From IMG/VR virus record IMGVR_UViG_3300025079_000016, positions 1 to 28,868 of that record: DNA of 28,868 bases. One strand, 5' to 3'. Both the position numbers and the translations under genes were made by a program. Shown piece after piece: positions 1 to 5,288 of this stretch (position 1 is its first letter; the number at the start of each line of letters is the position of its first letter). The notes under the pieces were generated by a model. The model worked only from the letters and a program-made list of their open reading frames with translations, was not told the origin of the DNA and did no database searches. The DNA comes from a virus.

Positions 1-427
1 ATTTAACAAATGCAATACGAGCATGACCCTTGCTTACTTTGCGAGGATACACTTTCCAAAACTCATCGAACTTTGAAAGTGCCAATTTGTCACTCGAAGT
101 TTTATTACCCATTACTAATTTAACTATATTACTCTTATCTTCGTGTGCCATTTTGTCACCTTCATCTATTAAGCATGTGAATTGATAGACATTTGAATGC
201 CCTATGTTACCACGTTTCTTGGTTAAGAAACCTGTCTTAACGAGATAGTTTACTGCTCTAATTACAGATCGTTTAGAAAGTTCAGTGTCTAAGCTTAACC
301 TATCAATGCTGGGGAAGCATACGCCTTCGGCGTCTGTGTATTTAGCAATACATATAAGAACATATTTAGCTGTATAATTTTTAACTTGCCAACTAATAAC
401 TTCTCTGATTAGTATGTCGGCATACAT
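1..427 (-). CDS. Winged-helix replication-initiator-like protein (partial, C-terminus off window)
   Basis: The reading frame opens with ATG at 427 and stays open to base 1, giving 142 codons, so the 3' end lies outside the window. A good ribosome site (GGAAGGA) sits about 7 nt upstream of the start. Residues about 10-85 read as a helix-turn-helix/winged-helix domain of the HTH_36 or phage replisome-organiser kind: AKYVLICIAKYTDAEGVCFP, then SIDRLSLDTELSKRSVIRAV as the recognition-helix region, then LVKTGFLTKKRG as a wing. A second block, KFDEFWKVYPRKVSKG, starts near residue 120 and is typical of phage replication proteins related to lambda O and DnaD-like initiators. The role as an origin-binding or helicase-loading protein is inferred from these two blocks. 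It is the last visible gene of the minus-strand arm and may lead into replication genes beyond position 1. Confidence 0.75.
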   Translation of the reverse strand, partial: MYADILIREVISWQVKNYTAKYVLICIAKYTDAEGVCFPSIDRLSLDTELSKRSVIRAVNYLVKTGFLTKKRGNIGHSNVYQFTCLIDEGDKMAHEDKSNIVKLVMGNKTSSDKLALSKFDEFWKVYPRKVSKGHARIAFVK

Positions 428-487
428 TGTGTTCCTTCCCAAGCAATGTTTTGTTTAGAGTAGTGTCCACTATCTCGCCTCTCAACT

Positions 488-519
488 GCCCCTGATAGCT
501 AACTCCTACTATCGGGGGC
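488..519. other. 11-bp stem-loop between two minus-strand genes
   Basis: GCCCCTGATAG (488-498) pairs with CTATCGGGGGC (509-519) over 11 bp, including one T-G wobble, around a 10-nt loop. On the plus strand it is followed by TTTT, as in an intrinsic terminator facing against the left arm. On the minus strand it covers the stop codon of the HTH gene and lacks a following U-tract, so it may instead be a processing or attenuation hairpin. Direction and function are not settled. Confidence 0.45.
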
Positions 520-711
520 TTTTCTATACTGCGCGATTCTTGCTCCACTATCAAGTAAAATCATTTCTTTTTCTATAGCATAACCAGATGACTTGAGATC
601 AAAAATTCTTGACGCTAATCGAAAGCATCTAAACCATTCTAATGCCTGATAACCAGTAATAGTATTGCCCCTATCAAGCCATTTTTTAATTAATATTGTC
701 TGTGCTTCCAT
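499..711 (-). CDS. Small helix-turn-helix phage protein (HTH_39-like)
   Basis: This 70-aa protein reads through a compact HTH pattern: ILIKKWLDRGNTITGYQALE, then WFRCFRLASRIFDLKSSGY, then IEKEMI and a C-terminal ARIAQYRK. I recognise the pattern GxxITxxEALxxFxxxRLAxRIxDLxxxGYxIE from small phage proteins of the HTH_39 (helix-turn-helix) family, whose usual length is about 65-80 aa. The start at 711 has GGAG nine bases upstream and overlaps the end of the nuclease gene by 26 bp, which suggests translational coupling. The family is thought to bind DNA, but no target is known. The stop codon lies inside the 488-519 stem-loop. Confidence 0.72.
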   Translation of the reverse strand: MEAQTILIKKWLDRGNTITGYQALEWFRCFRLASRIFDLKSSGYAIEKEMILLDSGARIAQYRKAPDSRS

Positions 712-1030
712 TGTTTTTAACTCCTAATAAATCTGCAAACAATTCACCATCCATAATAACAAGTGTCTGCGGCTTGCCAGTACGTCGCTTGTAAAAAGCT
801 ATGTCCCGATTGTCTAACACCTTGAAAGGACTAGGAAAATTAGACTTGTCTCTGTACTTTACCTCACCTACCAAATGCCGTCCGTCCAATGTGATGTGGA
901 TGTCTCCGCTCCACTCTCCTCCGAGCGACCCTGAGAGTGGGACTTTTTTTGCTTTGATCCCGATTCCATTGAGCCACTTGACGAACCAGTTTTCGTGGTA
1001 AGTTCCTTTCGACTTATTCTTGTTTGCCAT
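686..1030 (-). CDS. Hjc-like PD-(D/E)XK endonuclease (putative Holliday-junction resolvase)
   Basis: The 114-aa protein carries the ordered catalytic residues of archaeal-Hjc-type resolvases. These are E13 in KGTYHE near the N-terminus, then the VPLSGSLGG loop (residues 30-38), D43 in WSGDI, and E56 and K58 in LVGEVKYR. Family knowledge: such enzymes bind branched DNA and cut it with Mg2+, and phages use them to resolve recombination intermediates or to debranch DNA before packaging. The length is slightly short for Hjc (about 120-140 aa) but all visible active-site residues are present. The start at 1030 keeps the conserved N-terminal E. Its first 163 bp overlap another open frame (868-1194), so this gene may share DNA with a zinc-binding protein. 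Exact substrate preference is inference. Confidence 0.8.
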   Translation of the reverse strand: MANKNKSKGTYHENWFVKWLNGIGIKAKKVPLSGSLGGEWSGDIHITLDGRHLVGEVKYRDKSNFPSPFKVLDNRDIAFYKRRTGKPQTLVIMDGELFADLLGVKNNGSTDNIN

Positions 1031-1194
1031 GTGTCATCCTCATAACAACTGATACATATCATGTGATACTTAGCTGGCTTGAAGCTGGCTAAGATTGCAA
1101 CAAAATATTTTGTAATGGTATTGCAACTATCGCACTTAACAGTGCCTTCTTTAATCTTTGTACCCGCAGACTTTGATCTTAACGCCAAGTGCAT
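868..1194 (-). CDS. CxxC/CxxC zinc-binding-like protein overlapping the nuclease gene
   Basis: A 108-aa frame lies between the XRE gene and the nuclease gene. Its N-terminal half looks like a small zinc ribbon: C21xxC24 (KCDSC) and C47xxC50 (ICISC) with a hydrophobic stretch between them. The C-terminal half, from about residue 55, is Ser/Gly/Glu-rich and lies entirely over the nuclease gene in another frame, so its sequence is probably dictated by that gene. The start at 1194 overlaps the end of the XRE gene by 44 bp and has no clear ribosome site. The four cysteines and the otherwise empty 120 bp between the neighbouring genes support a real gene, but a shorter product or an assembly frameshift near 1030 is possible. 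No function can be assigned. Confidence 0.48.
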   Translation of the reverse strand: MHLALRSKSAGTKIKEGTVKCDSCNTITKYFVAILASFKPAKYHMICISCYEDDTWQTRISRKELTTKTGSSSGSMESGSKQKKSHSQGRSEESGAETSTSHWTDGIW

Positions 1195-1420
1195 CCAACC
1201 AGCACGTTAGCATAAACCCAGAAGGTACACGTTTGTACTGTTCCCATTTGTGGATAAGTGAATTGGTACATCCTATCTCCGAAGCTAATTCTTCTTGTGA
1301 CCAGCCTTTATCATGTCGTCTAGCTACAAGCTGGTCAATAAGATCAACGTAGGAATCAGTAGCGTCAGTAATCTTTTGATAGTTTTGTAGCTGTGGCATC
1401 GCAAAACAAATTGCATACAT
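1151..1420 (-). CDS. XRE/Cro-type helix-turn-helix regulator
   Basis: The 89-aa protein has a single Cro/C1-type HTH. LVARRHDKGWSQEELASEIG spans helices 1-2, CTNSLIHKWEQYKRVPSG spans the recognition helix and turn, and FMLTCWLDALGVKIKV closes the fold. The WSQEELA and HKWEQ blocks are classic for the XRE family. The start is uncertain: ATG at 1420 is the first, and a second ATG at 1399 (MPQLQN) would shorten it by seven residues; neither has a strong ribosome site. Just upstream lie two direct copies of GTCAAGTT (1432-1450) that could be its own operator. It probably controls transcription of the early arm; whether it is a lysogeny repressor cannot be said, as no integrase is visible. Confidence 0.82.
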   Translation of the reverse strand: MYAICFAMPQLQNYQKITDATDSYVDLIDQLVARRHDKGWSQEELASEIGCTNSLIHKWEQYKRVPSGFMLTCWLDALGVKIKVCGYKD

Positions 1421-1431
1421 GCCACAAGACT

Positions 1432-1450
1432 GTCAAGTTTACGTCAAGTT
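1432..1450 (-). promoter_or_regulatory. Direct repeat GTCAAGTT x2 upstream of the XRE gene (candidate operator/promoter)
   Basis: GTCAAGTT occurs at 1432-1439 and again at 1443-1450, spaced 11 bp start to start, about one helical turn. Read on the minus strand this gives two AACTTGAC copies, the nearer one continuing as TTGACA, a sigma70 -35 match. The position 12-30 bp before the XRE start suits an autoregulatory site. No clear -10 is seen. Confidence 0.35.
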
Positions 1451-1582
1451 ATTACGATCTGTTTCATTGTTGTGTGTACCATTTATCCATTTATCACCCA
1501 ACACTTTAGCAAACACTTCGTTTAGCATTCGCTCTAGTTTTAAGTTCCATGTATTAACTGTGGTCTTTGCGTTCTGTTTCAT
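1439..1582 (-). CDS. 47-aa hypothetical protein
   Basis: ATG at 1582 opens a 47-codon frame that ends TAA at 1439-1441. The sequence begins MKQNAKTTVNTWNLKLERML and continues NEVFAKVLGDKWINGT. It fills the otherwise empty gap between the 75-aa gene and the XRE gene and overlaps the former by 29 bp. A GGAG lies 11 nt before the start, a rather long spacing. I recognise no family. Its end (HNNETDRNNLT) resembles the end of the upstream gene (YNNETERKDHS), because a 16-bp direct repeat covers both places. Confidence 0.5.
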   Translation of the reverse strand: MKQNAKTTVNTWNLKLERMLNEVFAKVLGDKWINGTHNNETDRNNLT

Positions 1583-1588
1583 TGTTGT
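1458..1588. repeat. 16-bp direct repeat pair, 115 bp apart
   Basis: TCTGTTTCATTGTTGT is found at 1458-1473 and at 1573-1588. On the minus strand both copies encode NNET in the same register: at the end of the 75-aa gene and at the end of the 47-aa gene. The second copy also contains the start codon of the 47-aa gene. This suggests a short local duplication. Confidence 0.6.
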
Positions 1589-1781
1589 ATGACTCCATAT
1601 ATATATCTATTTGAGATTGAAGCATATCGCATTGTTCAACACGAATGCCTTTGCTAGTACCTTCGGGCCACCAGTGAGGATCAGCATCTCGCCAGTAATA
1701 AGCATCAGCACTACCTCTATCTGCTGGTGAGCCGTGATTGGTTTCTAATCCATCCATCATGTATGATTTAATTTTGCCCAT
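1554..1781 (-). CDS. 75-aa phage protein with HGSPADRGSADAYYWR block
   Basis: The protein is 75 aa. Its central block, HGSPADRGSADAYYWRDADP followed by HWWPEGT, resembles a recurring motif in small phage proteins (HGSxxDRGSADxYYxRxxxPH), normally 60-90 aa long and of unknown function. The aromatic and acidic content is high and there is no membrane segment. ATG at 1781 overlaps the stop of the upstream gene by one base (TAATG), so it is probably read by coupled translation. Later methionines at residues 8-9 lack ribosome sites. The role is unknown; its place among early regulators suggests an accessory host-interaction function, which is inference only. Confidence 0.65.
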   Translation of the reverse strand: MGKIKSYMMDGLETNHGSPADRGSADAYYWRDADPHWWPEGTSKGIRVEQCDMLQSQIDIYMESYNNETERKDHS

Positions 1782-2020
1782 TATCTTACAATACTCCCTG
1801 TTCTTTTGATTAATTCATCAACACCAATAGCAATCCAATCACCTATTATTTGACCAAGATGAAAGTGACTGCGAATCTTTATGCTTTCACTACCTACTAA
1901 CTGTTCACCTAGTTTCTTGGTGGTGTCTAAGATTCCTATCTCAGCATCTTCATTGTACCACTGAGAAATAGAAATAATATACTTCTCATCAAGTGGAATT
2001 GTAATTATGTTTGGTTCCAT
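1781..2020 (-). CDS. 79-aa hypothetical early protein
   Basis: The protein is 79 aa. It starts at ATG 2020 with GGAGT five bases upstream, the best ribosome site in this stretch, and ends in a one-base overlap with the next gene. It is acidic at the N-terminus, with alternating hydrophobic residues (IITIPLDEKYIISISQWY) suggesting beta strands, and ends in a helical WIAIGVDELIKRTG segment. No recognisable domain, signal or membrane segment is seen. Position and spacing place it in the early minus-strand operon. Confidence 0.65.
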   Translation of the reverse strand: MEPNIITIPLDEKYIISISQWYNEDAEIGILDTTKKLGEQLVGSESIKIRSHFHLGQIIGDWIAIGVDELIKRTGSIVR

Positions 2021-2029
2021 TTATTACTC

Positions 2030-2224
2030 CTAGTATGGTATTTCATCATTGAAATCTATTTCTGGTTGTGCATCTTCCCATGCTTTGATTGCTCTAGTTA
2101 GAAACTTATCCCGATTAAAGTTAGGAATATCTTTCTCCAACTCATCAGCTATTGCATTGAAGTGAGTAGGCCAAAGCATTGGCGCTACCCTCTTGATTAG
2201 AATCTCTTCTATCTGATTCTCCAA
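2030..2224 (-). CDS. 64-aa (or 49-aa) hypothetical early protein
   Basis: The open frame starts with TTG at 2224, overlapping the previous gene by 16 bp, and gives 64 aa. A second candidate start, ATG at 2179, has GAGGG eight bases upstream and would give 49 aa beginning MLWPTHFNAIADELEKDIPN. The helical FNAIADELEKDIPNFNRDKF block followed by an acidic tail (DAQPEIDFNDEIPY) resembles other small phage early proteins, but I know no function. I favour a real gene because it keeps the tight minus-strand tiling; the exact start is open. Confidence 0.58.
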   Translation of the reverse strand: MENQIEEILIKRVAPMLWPTHFNAIADELEKDIPNFNRDKFLTRAIKAWEDAQPEIDFNDEIPY

Positions 2225-2418
2225 ATCCGAACGCCTTCCTTTATTGTTCTAGTTGAAACTTTTATACCAATACGAGCAGCAACTTGGTGAAACCTTTGAC
2301 GAGTAACAATATCTTCTTTAGTTATAAGAACACTATCACCAACTTCCATTTCTTTTAATGTATCAGAAACAAGTGAACGCTTGAATTCTTGAATTGGTAT
2401 TCCCTTTTCTATCTTCAT
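2209..2418 (-). CDS. 69-aa phage protein with MEVGDSV and EGVRIWR blocks (DUF7303-like)
   Basis: I place the start at ATG 2418 rather than the farther ATG at 2433. GGAAG lies at proper spacing before 2418, and it forms an ATGA overlap with the DUF932 stop. The product is 69 aa with KEMEVGDSVLITKED early, a helical FHQVAARIGIKVSTRT centre and KEGVRIWRIR at the end. This arrangement (MxVGDSFxV..., AAxRxGxKFTTR, EGxRVWRV) recurs in many small phage proteins, which I believe are grouped as DUF7303; the name is from memory. The pattern suggests a small nucleic-acid-binding fold, not proven. Confidence 0.68.
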   Translation of the reverse strand: MKIEKGIPIQEFKRSLVSDTLKEMEVGDSVLITKEDIVTRQRFHQVAARIGIKVSTRTIKEGVRIWRIR

Positions 2419-3287
2419 TGTATTTCTTCCCATTGATTAGATTTAAGAGCCTTGATTAACTGACCCTCACGAATGCGACGAGTATTTTCTGGTGATACTG
2501 CGCCATCACAATGCGTAGACCAGTAAGTCATAGCATTGTATAATGCCCATTGATTTCGACCAAGCTGTGCGCTTTCATTATCAAAGTTACCAAGCAATGC
2601 TTGCAACTGTCGATCATTAAATTTAAGTGCGCTACCTCTGGTCTGTGTCTTGCAAAGTGTAGACTTGAAGAAACTTTCTGCACCTTCTGTAGTTACAGGA
2701 GTAGAACGATAACCATCAAACAGTTGCTTGTTGTTTTTGAATATCTCTAAGCCATTAAGTATTTTTTGACCTGATCCTTCTACGTTTACTTTAGTGGTAT
2801 GCTTTGCCCAAGTCTTAGCTATTGAATCAGGAGTAGTGCATCCATTCAAGCACCAAAGTCTAAGTGCATCAGTTGATTGTTGGAATGCCCATGAACCATC
2901 ATATGAATTATAGAATTGAACTCTAAATTCTATGTGATCATTAACTTCTGGATCAACAATACGTTCATTAGGAAAGCGTATTTCACCTCTAAGTTTGCGA
3001 CCATTTTCAATTACAAAAAACTTTGCATTGTAATCTGTACCAAGCTGATTGTGTTTTGATTTGATTGCATCCATCACGCTATTAACTACATCGTCGTGCT
3101 TAATAATCTGGTACTTAGAGCCATGAACACCAAGCGAATCGCCTGTGTCTGTGCGTATAACGTGCTGACTCCGAGGTATCTCCTTACCTACAGAGTCAAA
3201 CACTGGTTGCATTTCAACTGGAAAATCCCAGCTAGTATTGCTGTAAGCTCCAAGAGAGCTATCAAATTGTGGTAGTGTATCTAGCAT
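2415..3287 (-). CDS. DUF932-family phage/plasmid protein
   Basis: The 290-aa product matches my recognition of the DUF932 family (TIGR03299 phage/plasmid-like proteins). Features are a VIRTDTGDSLGVHGSKYQII block near residues 43-62, HDDVVNSVMDAI, a beta-rich FFVIENGRKLRGEIRFP stretch, FRVQFYNSYDGSWAFQ, and RLWCLNGC with the nearby SIAKTWAKHT. Family length is about 270-400 aa, so this is a complete member. DUF932 proteins are common in phages and plasmids; I know no established biochemical role, though genes often sit near recombination or replication functions. ATG at 3287 overlaps the upstream stop by one base and has GGGA upstream. This is the largest gene of the visible left arm. Confidence 0.85.
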   Translation of the reverse strand: MLDTLPQFDSSLGAYSNTSWDFPVEMQPVFDSVGKEIPRSQHVIRTDTGDSLGVHGSKYQIIKHDDVVNSVMDAIKSKHNQLGTDYNAKFFVIENGRKLRGEIRFPNERIVDPEVNDHIEFRVQFYNSYDGSWAFQQSTDALRLWCLNGCTTPDSIAKTWAKHTTKVNVEGSGQKILNGLEIFKNNKQLFDGYRSTPVTTEGAESFFKSTLCKTQTRGSALKFNDRQLQALLGNFDNESAQLGRNQWALYNAMTYWSTHCDGAVSPENTRRIREGQLIKALKSNQWEEIQ

Positions 3288-3406
3288 TACTTAGTTCCCT
3301 TTCGCATTGCTTTTATCGACTTTGGAATTACATTTTGATTTGCTTTTCTTTTAGCAAATGCTTTGTTTGATTTTGCTGCGCGCCTTTGCGCTCTATTCAT
3401 TTTCAT
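3287..3406 (-). CDS. 39-aa strongly basic peptide
   Basis: The small frame runs from ATG 3406 to TAA at 3287-3289. It begins MKMNRAQRRAAKSNKAFAKR and ends SIKAMRKGTK; more than a third of its residues are K or R and there is no acidic residue. A near-perfect ribosome site (GGAGGA) sits eight bases before the ATG, inside the end of the upstream gene, and the stop overlaps the DUF932 start by one base. The MNRAQRRAAKxxK opening is shared by many tiny phage proteins. Function is unknown; nucleic-acid binding is an inference from charge. Confidence 0.72.
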   Translation of the reverse strand: MKMNRAQRRAAKSNKAFAKRKANQNVIPKSIKAMRKGTK

Positions 3407-3532
3407 TTACATTCCTCCGAATGATAAGATTACGTAAGCTATTATAATCCACAATAATATTCCAAGCATGTCGATTAAAAATAGAACTGGATTGTCTGCG
3501 TACTGCCTCAGTACCCTTGCTATTAACTGCAT
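3407..3532 (-). CDS. 41-aa single-span membrane peptide
   Basis: ATG at 3532 with AAGGAG eight bases upstream opens a 41-codon frame ending next to the start of the 39-aa gene. After a basic-amphipathic N-terminus (MQLIARVLRQYADNP), residues about 16-38 form one long hydrophobic helix, VLFLIDMLGILLWIIIAYVI. The predicted product is an inner-membrane peptide. Tiny early membrane proteins in phages may act in superinfection exclusion or host takeover, but nothing here shows which. It is tightly tiled into the same operon as the DUF932 gene. Confidence 0.7.
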   Translation of the reverse strand: MQLIARVLRQYADNPVLFLIDMLGILLWIIIAYVILSFGGM

Positions 3533-3639
3533 TTTAACTCCTTCGTTGCGCCCAATTGGACGGCTAAATACTTAGTAGCACTTAGCGATCGAATTGGTAT
3601 TAAGGAGCGACCGAAGCCGCCCCTTGGGGCTGTGGGTTC

Positions 3640-4050
3640 CTACGCCACCTTTGCCTTGAGTGCTGCTAGGCGATCATTGGCAATACGCATTGGCGCGCGC
3701 TTCTTAGAAGCTGCTTCCCATTGTGTGCCATTGATCTGTTCGTAGACGCTAAGGTCTGCATCGTGACGCTCGATAAGGAGTGTAAGCTCGTACTCCATCT
3801 GGTCTATTACATTGATGATCGTGTCAGCCTTGGCATCTTGATTGCGTTCAACTGCTGCTTCATAGTCGCAAAGCTTGTCTGCAATCTGTTTCTTTTTGTA
3901 GTTGACTGAGTTGTTTGATACATAGCATTCGTCTCTAGCTATACCGATGATGAATCTTTCATTAGGTTCTACATCCATTGTATTTTGGTAGAATGAAAGT
4001 ACCGCCAATTTAAGTTCGATAAGTGTAGGTTGTTTAGTAGCTTTAGCCAT
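3640..4050 (-). CDS. 136-aa hypothetical protein, first gene of the minus arm
   Basis: The open frame extends upstream to 4305, but I choose ATG 4050 (MAKATKQPTLIELKLAVLSF). It has GGAGA six bases before it, and the sequence above it is GC-rich and unlike coding sequence. The product is 136 aa, soluble and mostly helical: ELKLAVLSFYQNTM, FIIGIARDECYVSNNSVNYK, then two long charged helices and a basic C-terminus (ASKKRAPMRIANDRLAALKA). No known family is recognised. As the first gene of the early arm, behind a structured leader (4069-4101), it may be expressed earliest. It could be a host-modifying or DNA-associated protein; this is inference. Confidence 0.7.
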   Translation of the reverse strand: MAKATKQPTLIELKLAVLSFYQNTMDVEPNERFIIGIARDECYVSNNSVNYKKKQIADKLCDYEAAVERNQDAKADTIINVIDQMEYELTLLIERHDADLSVYEQINGTQWEAASKKRAPMRIANDRLAALKAKVA

Positions 4051-4068
4051 CTCTAGTCTCCAAGTTGT

Positions 4069-4101
4069 AAGTCGCGGAGACCATCTCCGCAACGACGACT
4101 T
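4069..4101. other. Strong stem-loop in the leader of the minus arm
   Basis: CGGAGA (4075-4080) and TCTCCG (4084-4089) pair around the 3-nt loop CCA, and AAGTCG (4069-4074) pairs with CGACTT (4096-4101) beyond a one-sided bulge (4090-4095). Twelve base pairs are formed in total. It lies 19-51 bp upstream of the 136-aa gene and could shape its 5' leader or block read-through from either side. There is no T-run, so it is not a classical terminator. Confidence 0.5.
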
Positions 4102-4424
4102 CATGCAAGGAGACAAATCCGAGCGAACAGCGAGGCTTGCAGTACGCAAGTTGCTTCCCCACAAGGAGGACAGGGAGCCGCAAGACCACATCACCACATA
4201 CACATAACGATTGCTGGTGTCGGGATGTGCTTCTTCAGCGCAGCGCGATACCAGCAAGACAAGCTGAGAAAGGAAGCTGCTTGCGAACTGATTTGGCCCA
4301 TGCAATGAACAAAGGAGTGCGGAGATGGACGTAGAGGCACAGCTTGGTGACGCCAGAGATGCGAAACTACAACATCACCGAAACGCAGAGAACTTAAATT
4401 GGGGGTGCAACCTTTGTAGTATGC
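4102..4424. other. GC-rich region between the divergent arms without a convincing large gene
   Basis: This stretch is richer in G and C than the arms: 34 of 60 bases in 4081-4140, compared with 17 of 60 in 23821-23880. Long open frames on the minus strand here look like shadows of GC-rich sequence. On the plus strand three tiny frames follow one another: 4103-4207 (34 codons), 4225-4308 (27 codons) and 4325-4450 (41 codons). Only the last has a good ribosome site. The region may hold the arm-separating control sequences, a small RNA or a packaging site; none of these is shown. Confidence 0.4.
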
Positions 4425-4450
4425 TTTGTGCGTTGACAGCCTGTTTATAG
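4325..4450 (+). CDS. Possible 41-aa peptide in the inter-arm region
   Basis: ATG 4325 is preceded by AAAGGAG at 7 nt spacing, an excellent ribosome site. The frame reads MDVEAQLGDARDAKLQHHRN and ends with a Cys-rich CNLCSMLCALTACL. It contains the promoter-like motif of 4425-4461 in its last codons, which argues against it being a maintained gene. It resembles no family I know, and composition alone does not decide. Confidence 0.22.
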   Translation: MDVEAQLGDARDAKLQHHRNAENLNWGCNLCSMLCALTACL

Positions 4451-4461
4451 AAGGTTTAGCA
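4425..4461 (+). promoter_or_regulatory. Late promoter-like bipartite motif, copy A (upstream of small terminase)
   Basis: TTTGTGCGTTGA at 4425-4436 is followed by TTTAGCA at 4455-4461. The same two parts recur at 7764-7799, and the first part recurs at 11684 and 23005 with weaker second parts, always just before a late gene block. The first part ends in TTGACA here, a perfect -35 hexamer, with 17 bp to TTAGCA. It is read as a promoter for the packaging genes; a phage-specific or sigma factor is unknown. Confidence 0.6.
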
Positions 4462-4463
4462 AT

Positions 4464-4486
4464 GGGGGGAGAGAGGGAGAGGGGGG
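4464..4486 (+). repeat. 23-nt purine-only tract with near mirror symmetry
   Basis: The tract consists only of G and A: a G6 run, AGAGA, G3, AGA and a second G6 run. It is close to a mirror repeat, so triplex or G-quadruplex formation is conceivable. It lies 18 bp upstream of the small terminase start in the presumed 5' leader; a proper ribosome site (AGGAGAG) follows it separately. Confidence 0.55.
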
Positions 4487-4503
4487 CTACCATAGGAGAG
4501 TAG

Positions 4504-4881
4504 ATGAGCAATATAGAACAAAGAAAGCTAACCCATAGACAAACAGCGTTAGTAGATACGCTCGTAGCAAATGGTTGTACAATAAAAGTAGCTGCCGCAG
4601 AAGCCGGATATGCAGCTGGTGAAGCTGGAAGAGTGAGTGCTTCCAAAGCCTTACGTCAACCACACGTACAGCAATACATGATGCAAAGAGTGAATGAGCA
4701 GTTAGGATTGAACGCTACAACTGCTGCAGTGCGAGTAATGAACCTAGCGAATGGAGCTAGATCAGAGTATGTACAGCTAGAAGCAGCGAAGGATATTCTT
4801 GATAGGGCTGGCTACAAGCCGATAGATCGTAGTCAAGTGCAAGTAGCTGGGGATATTCGGGTTAGTATAGACCTAGGCTAG
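4504..4881 (+). CDS. Terminase small subunit
   Basis: The 125-aa protein has the layout of phage small terminases. The N-terminal DNA-binding helices (LTHRQTALVDTLVANGCTIK) lead into VAAAEAGYAAGEAGRVSASK, the recognition-type helix-turn-helix with the typical AAxxAGYAxxxARVxASKxLR pattern. PHVQQYM and a long helical oligomerisation region follow, and the tail ends at VQVAGDIRVSIDLG. The small subunit would select viral DNA for packaging and recruit the large ATPase subunit. The start has AGGAGAG seven bases upstream. The large subunit gene lies 1.36 kb downstream, separated by six tiny genes, an unusual gap. Assignment rests on motif and context. Confidence 0.8.
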   Translation: MSNIEQRKLTHRQTALVDTLVANGCTIKVAAAEAGYAAGEAGRVSASKALRQPHVQQYMMQRVNEQLGLNATTAAVRVMNLANGARSEYVQLEAAKDILDRAGYKPIDRSQVQVAGDIRVSIDLG

Positions 4882-4918
4882 CGGTAGGGGCCTCCAAAAC
4901 TTGGCCACAGTTGCTAGC
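4877..4918 (+). other. Inverted-repeat structure after the small terminase gene
   Basis: GCTAGC at 4877-4882, containing the stop codon, is repeated at 4913-4918. Between them GGCC (4889-4892) and GGCC (4903-4906) flank CCAA-AAC-TTGG. These can nest into one stem-loop. There is no T-run after it, so an RNA processing site or weak terminator is more likely than a strong intrinsic terminator. Confidence 0.35.
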
Positions 4919-5003
4919 GAGTAGTCCCAAACAGACATTATTGTTAAAAAAGGTTCGCCTAAAAATATTTATCTGATATATGGTTTATTGAAAGGGATTT
5001 GAG

Positions 5004-5288
5004 ATGAGCACACCAGCTTGGACTAGGAAGGAGGGTAAGAACCCTAAAGGTGGTTTGAATGCCAAGGGTCGTGCTGGCACTGGTATGAAGGCTCCTGTTA
5101 AGAGTGGTGATAATCCTAGACGTGCTAGTTTTTTGGCTAGGATGGGTAATATGAGGGGGCCAGAGAGGGATTCTAAGGGCAAGCCTACTAGACTTCTTCT
5201 TAGTTTACAGGTGTGGGGTGCGAGTTCAAAGGCTGATGCTAGGGCGAAAGCTAGAGCAATTAGCAAGCGGAATAAGGCGAAGGCATAA
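5004..5288 (+). CDS. 94-aa basic phage protein (DUF6321-like)
   Basis: The sequence follows a pattern I know from many phages. WTRKEGKNPKGGLNAKGRAG comes first, then KAPVKSGDNPRRASFLARMG, then RDSKGKPTRLLLSLQVWGAS and a basic end (SKADARAKARAISKRNK). I believe this family is DUF6321. It is complete at 94 aa, very rich in K, R and G, and has no hydrophobic core long enough for a membrane span. Function is unknown. It is the first of six tiny genes between the two terminase genes, so a role in DNA packaging or virion DNA binding is suggested by place and charge only. Its stop overlaps the next start by one base. Confidence 0.78.
   Translation: MSTPAWTRKEGKNPKGGLNAKGRAGTGMKAPVKSGDNPRRASFLARMGNMRGPERDSKGKPTRLLLSLQVWGASSKADARAKARAISKRNKAKA

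Noticed and set aside
3619-3630. GCCCCTTGGGGC palindrome after the 136-aa gene as a terminator
   Set aside because: It has only a 5-bp stem with a 2-nt loop and no T-run on the minus strand, so it is too weak to call.
4051-4305. N-terminal extension of the 136-aa gene up to 4305
   Set aside because: The extension is translated from the GC-rich leader with its stem-loop; ATG 4050 has the good ribosome site and starts the protein-like sequence.
4191-4646. A 151-aa open frame on the minus strand
   Set aside because: It is antisense to the small terminase gene and the GC-rich leader, is compositionally odd and has no ribosome site.
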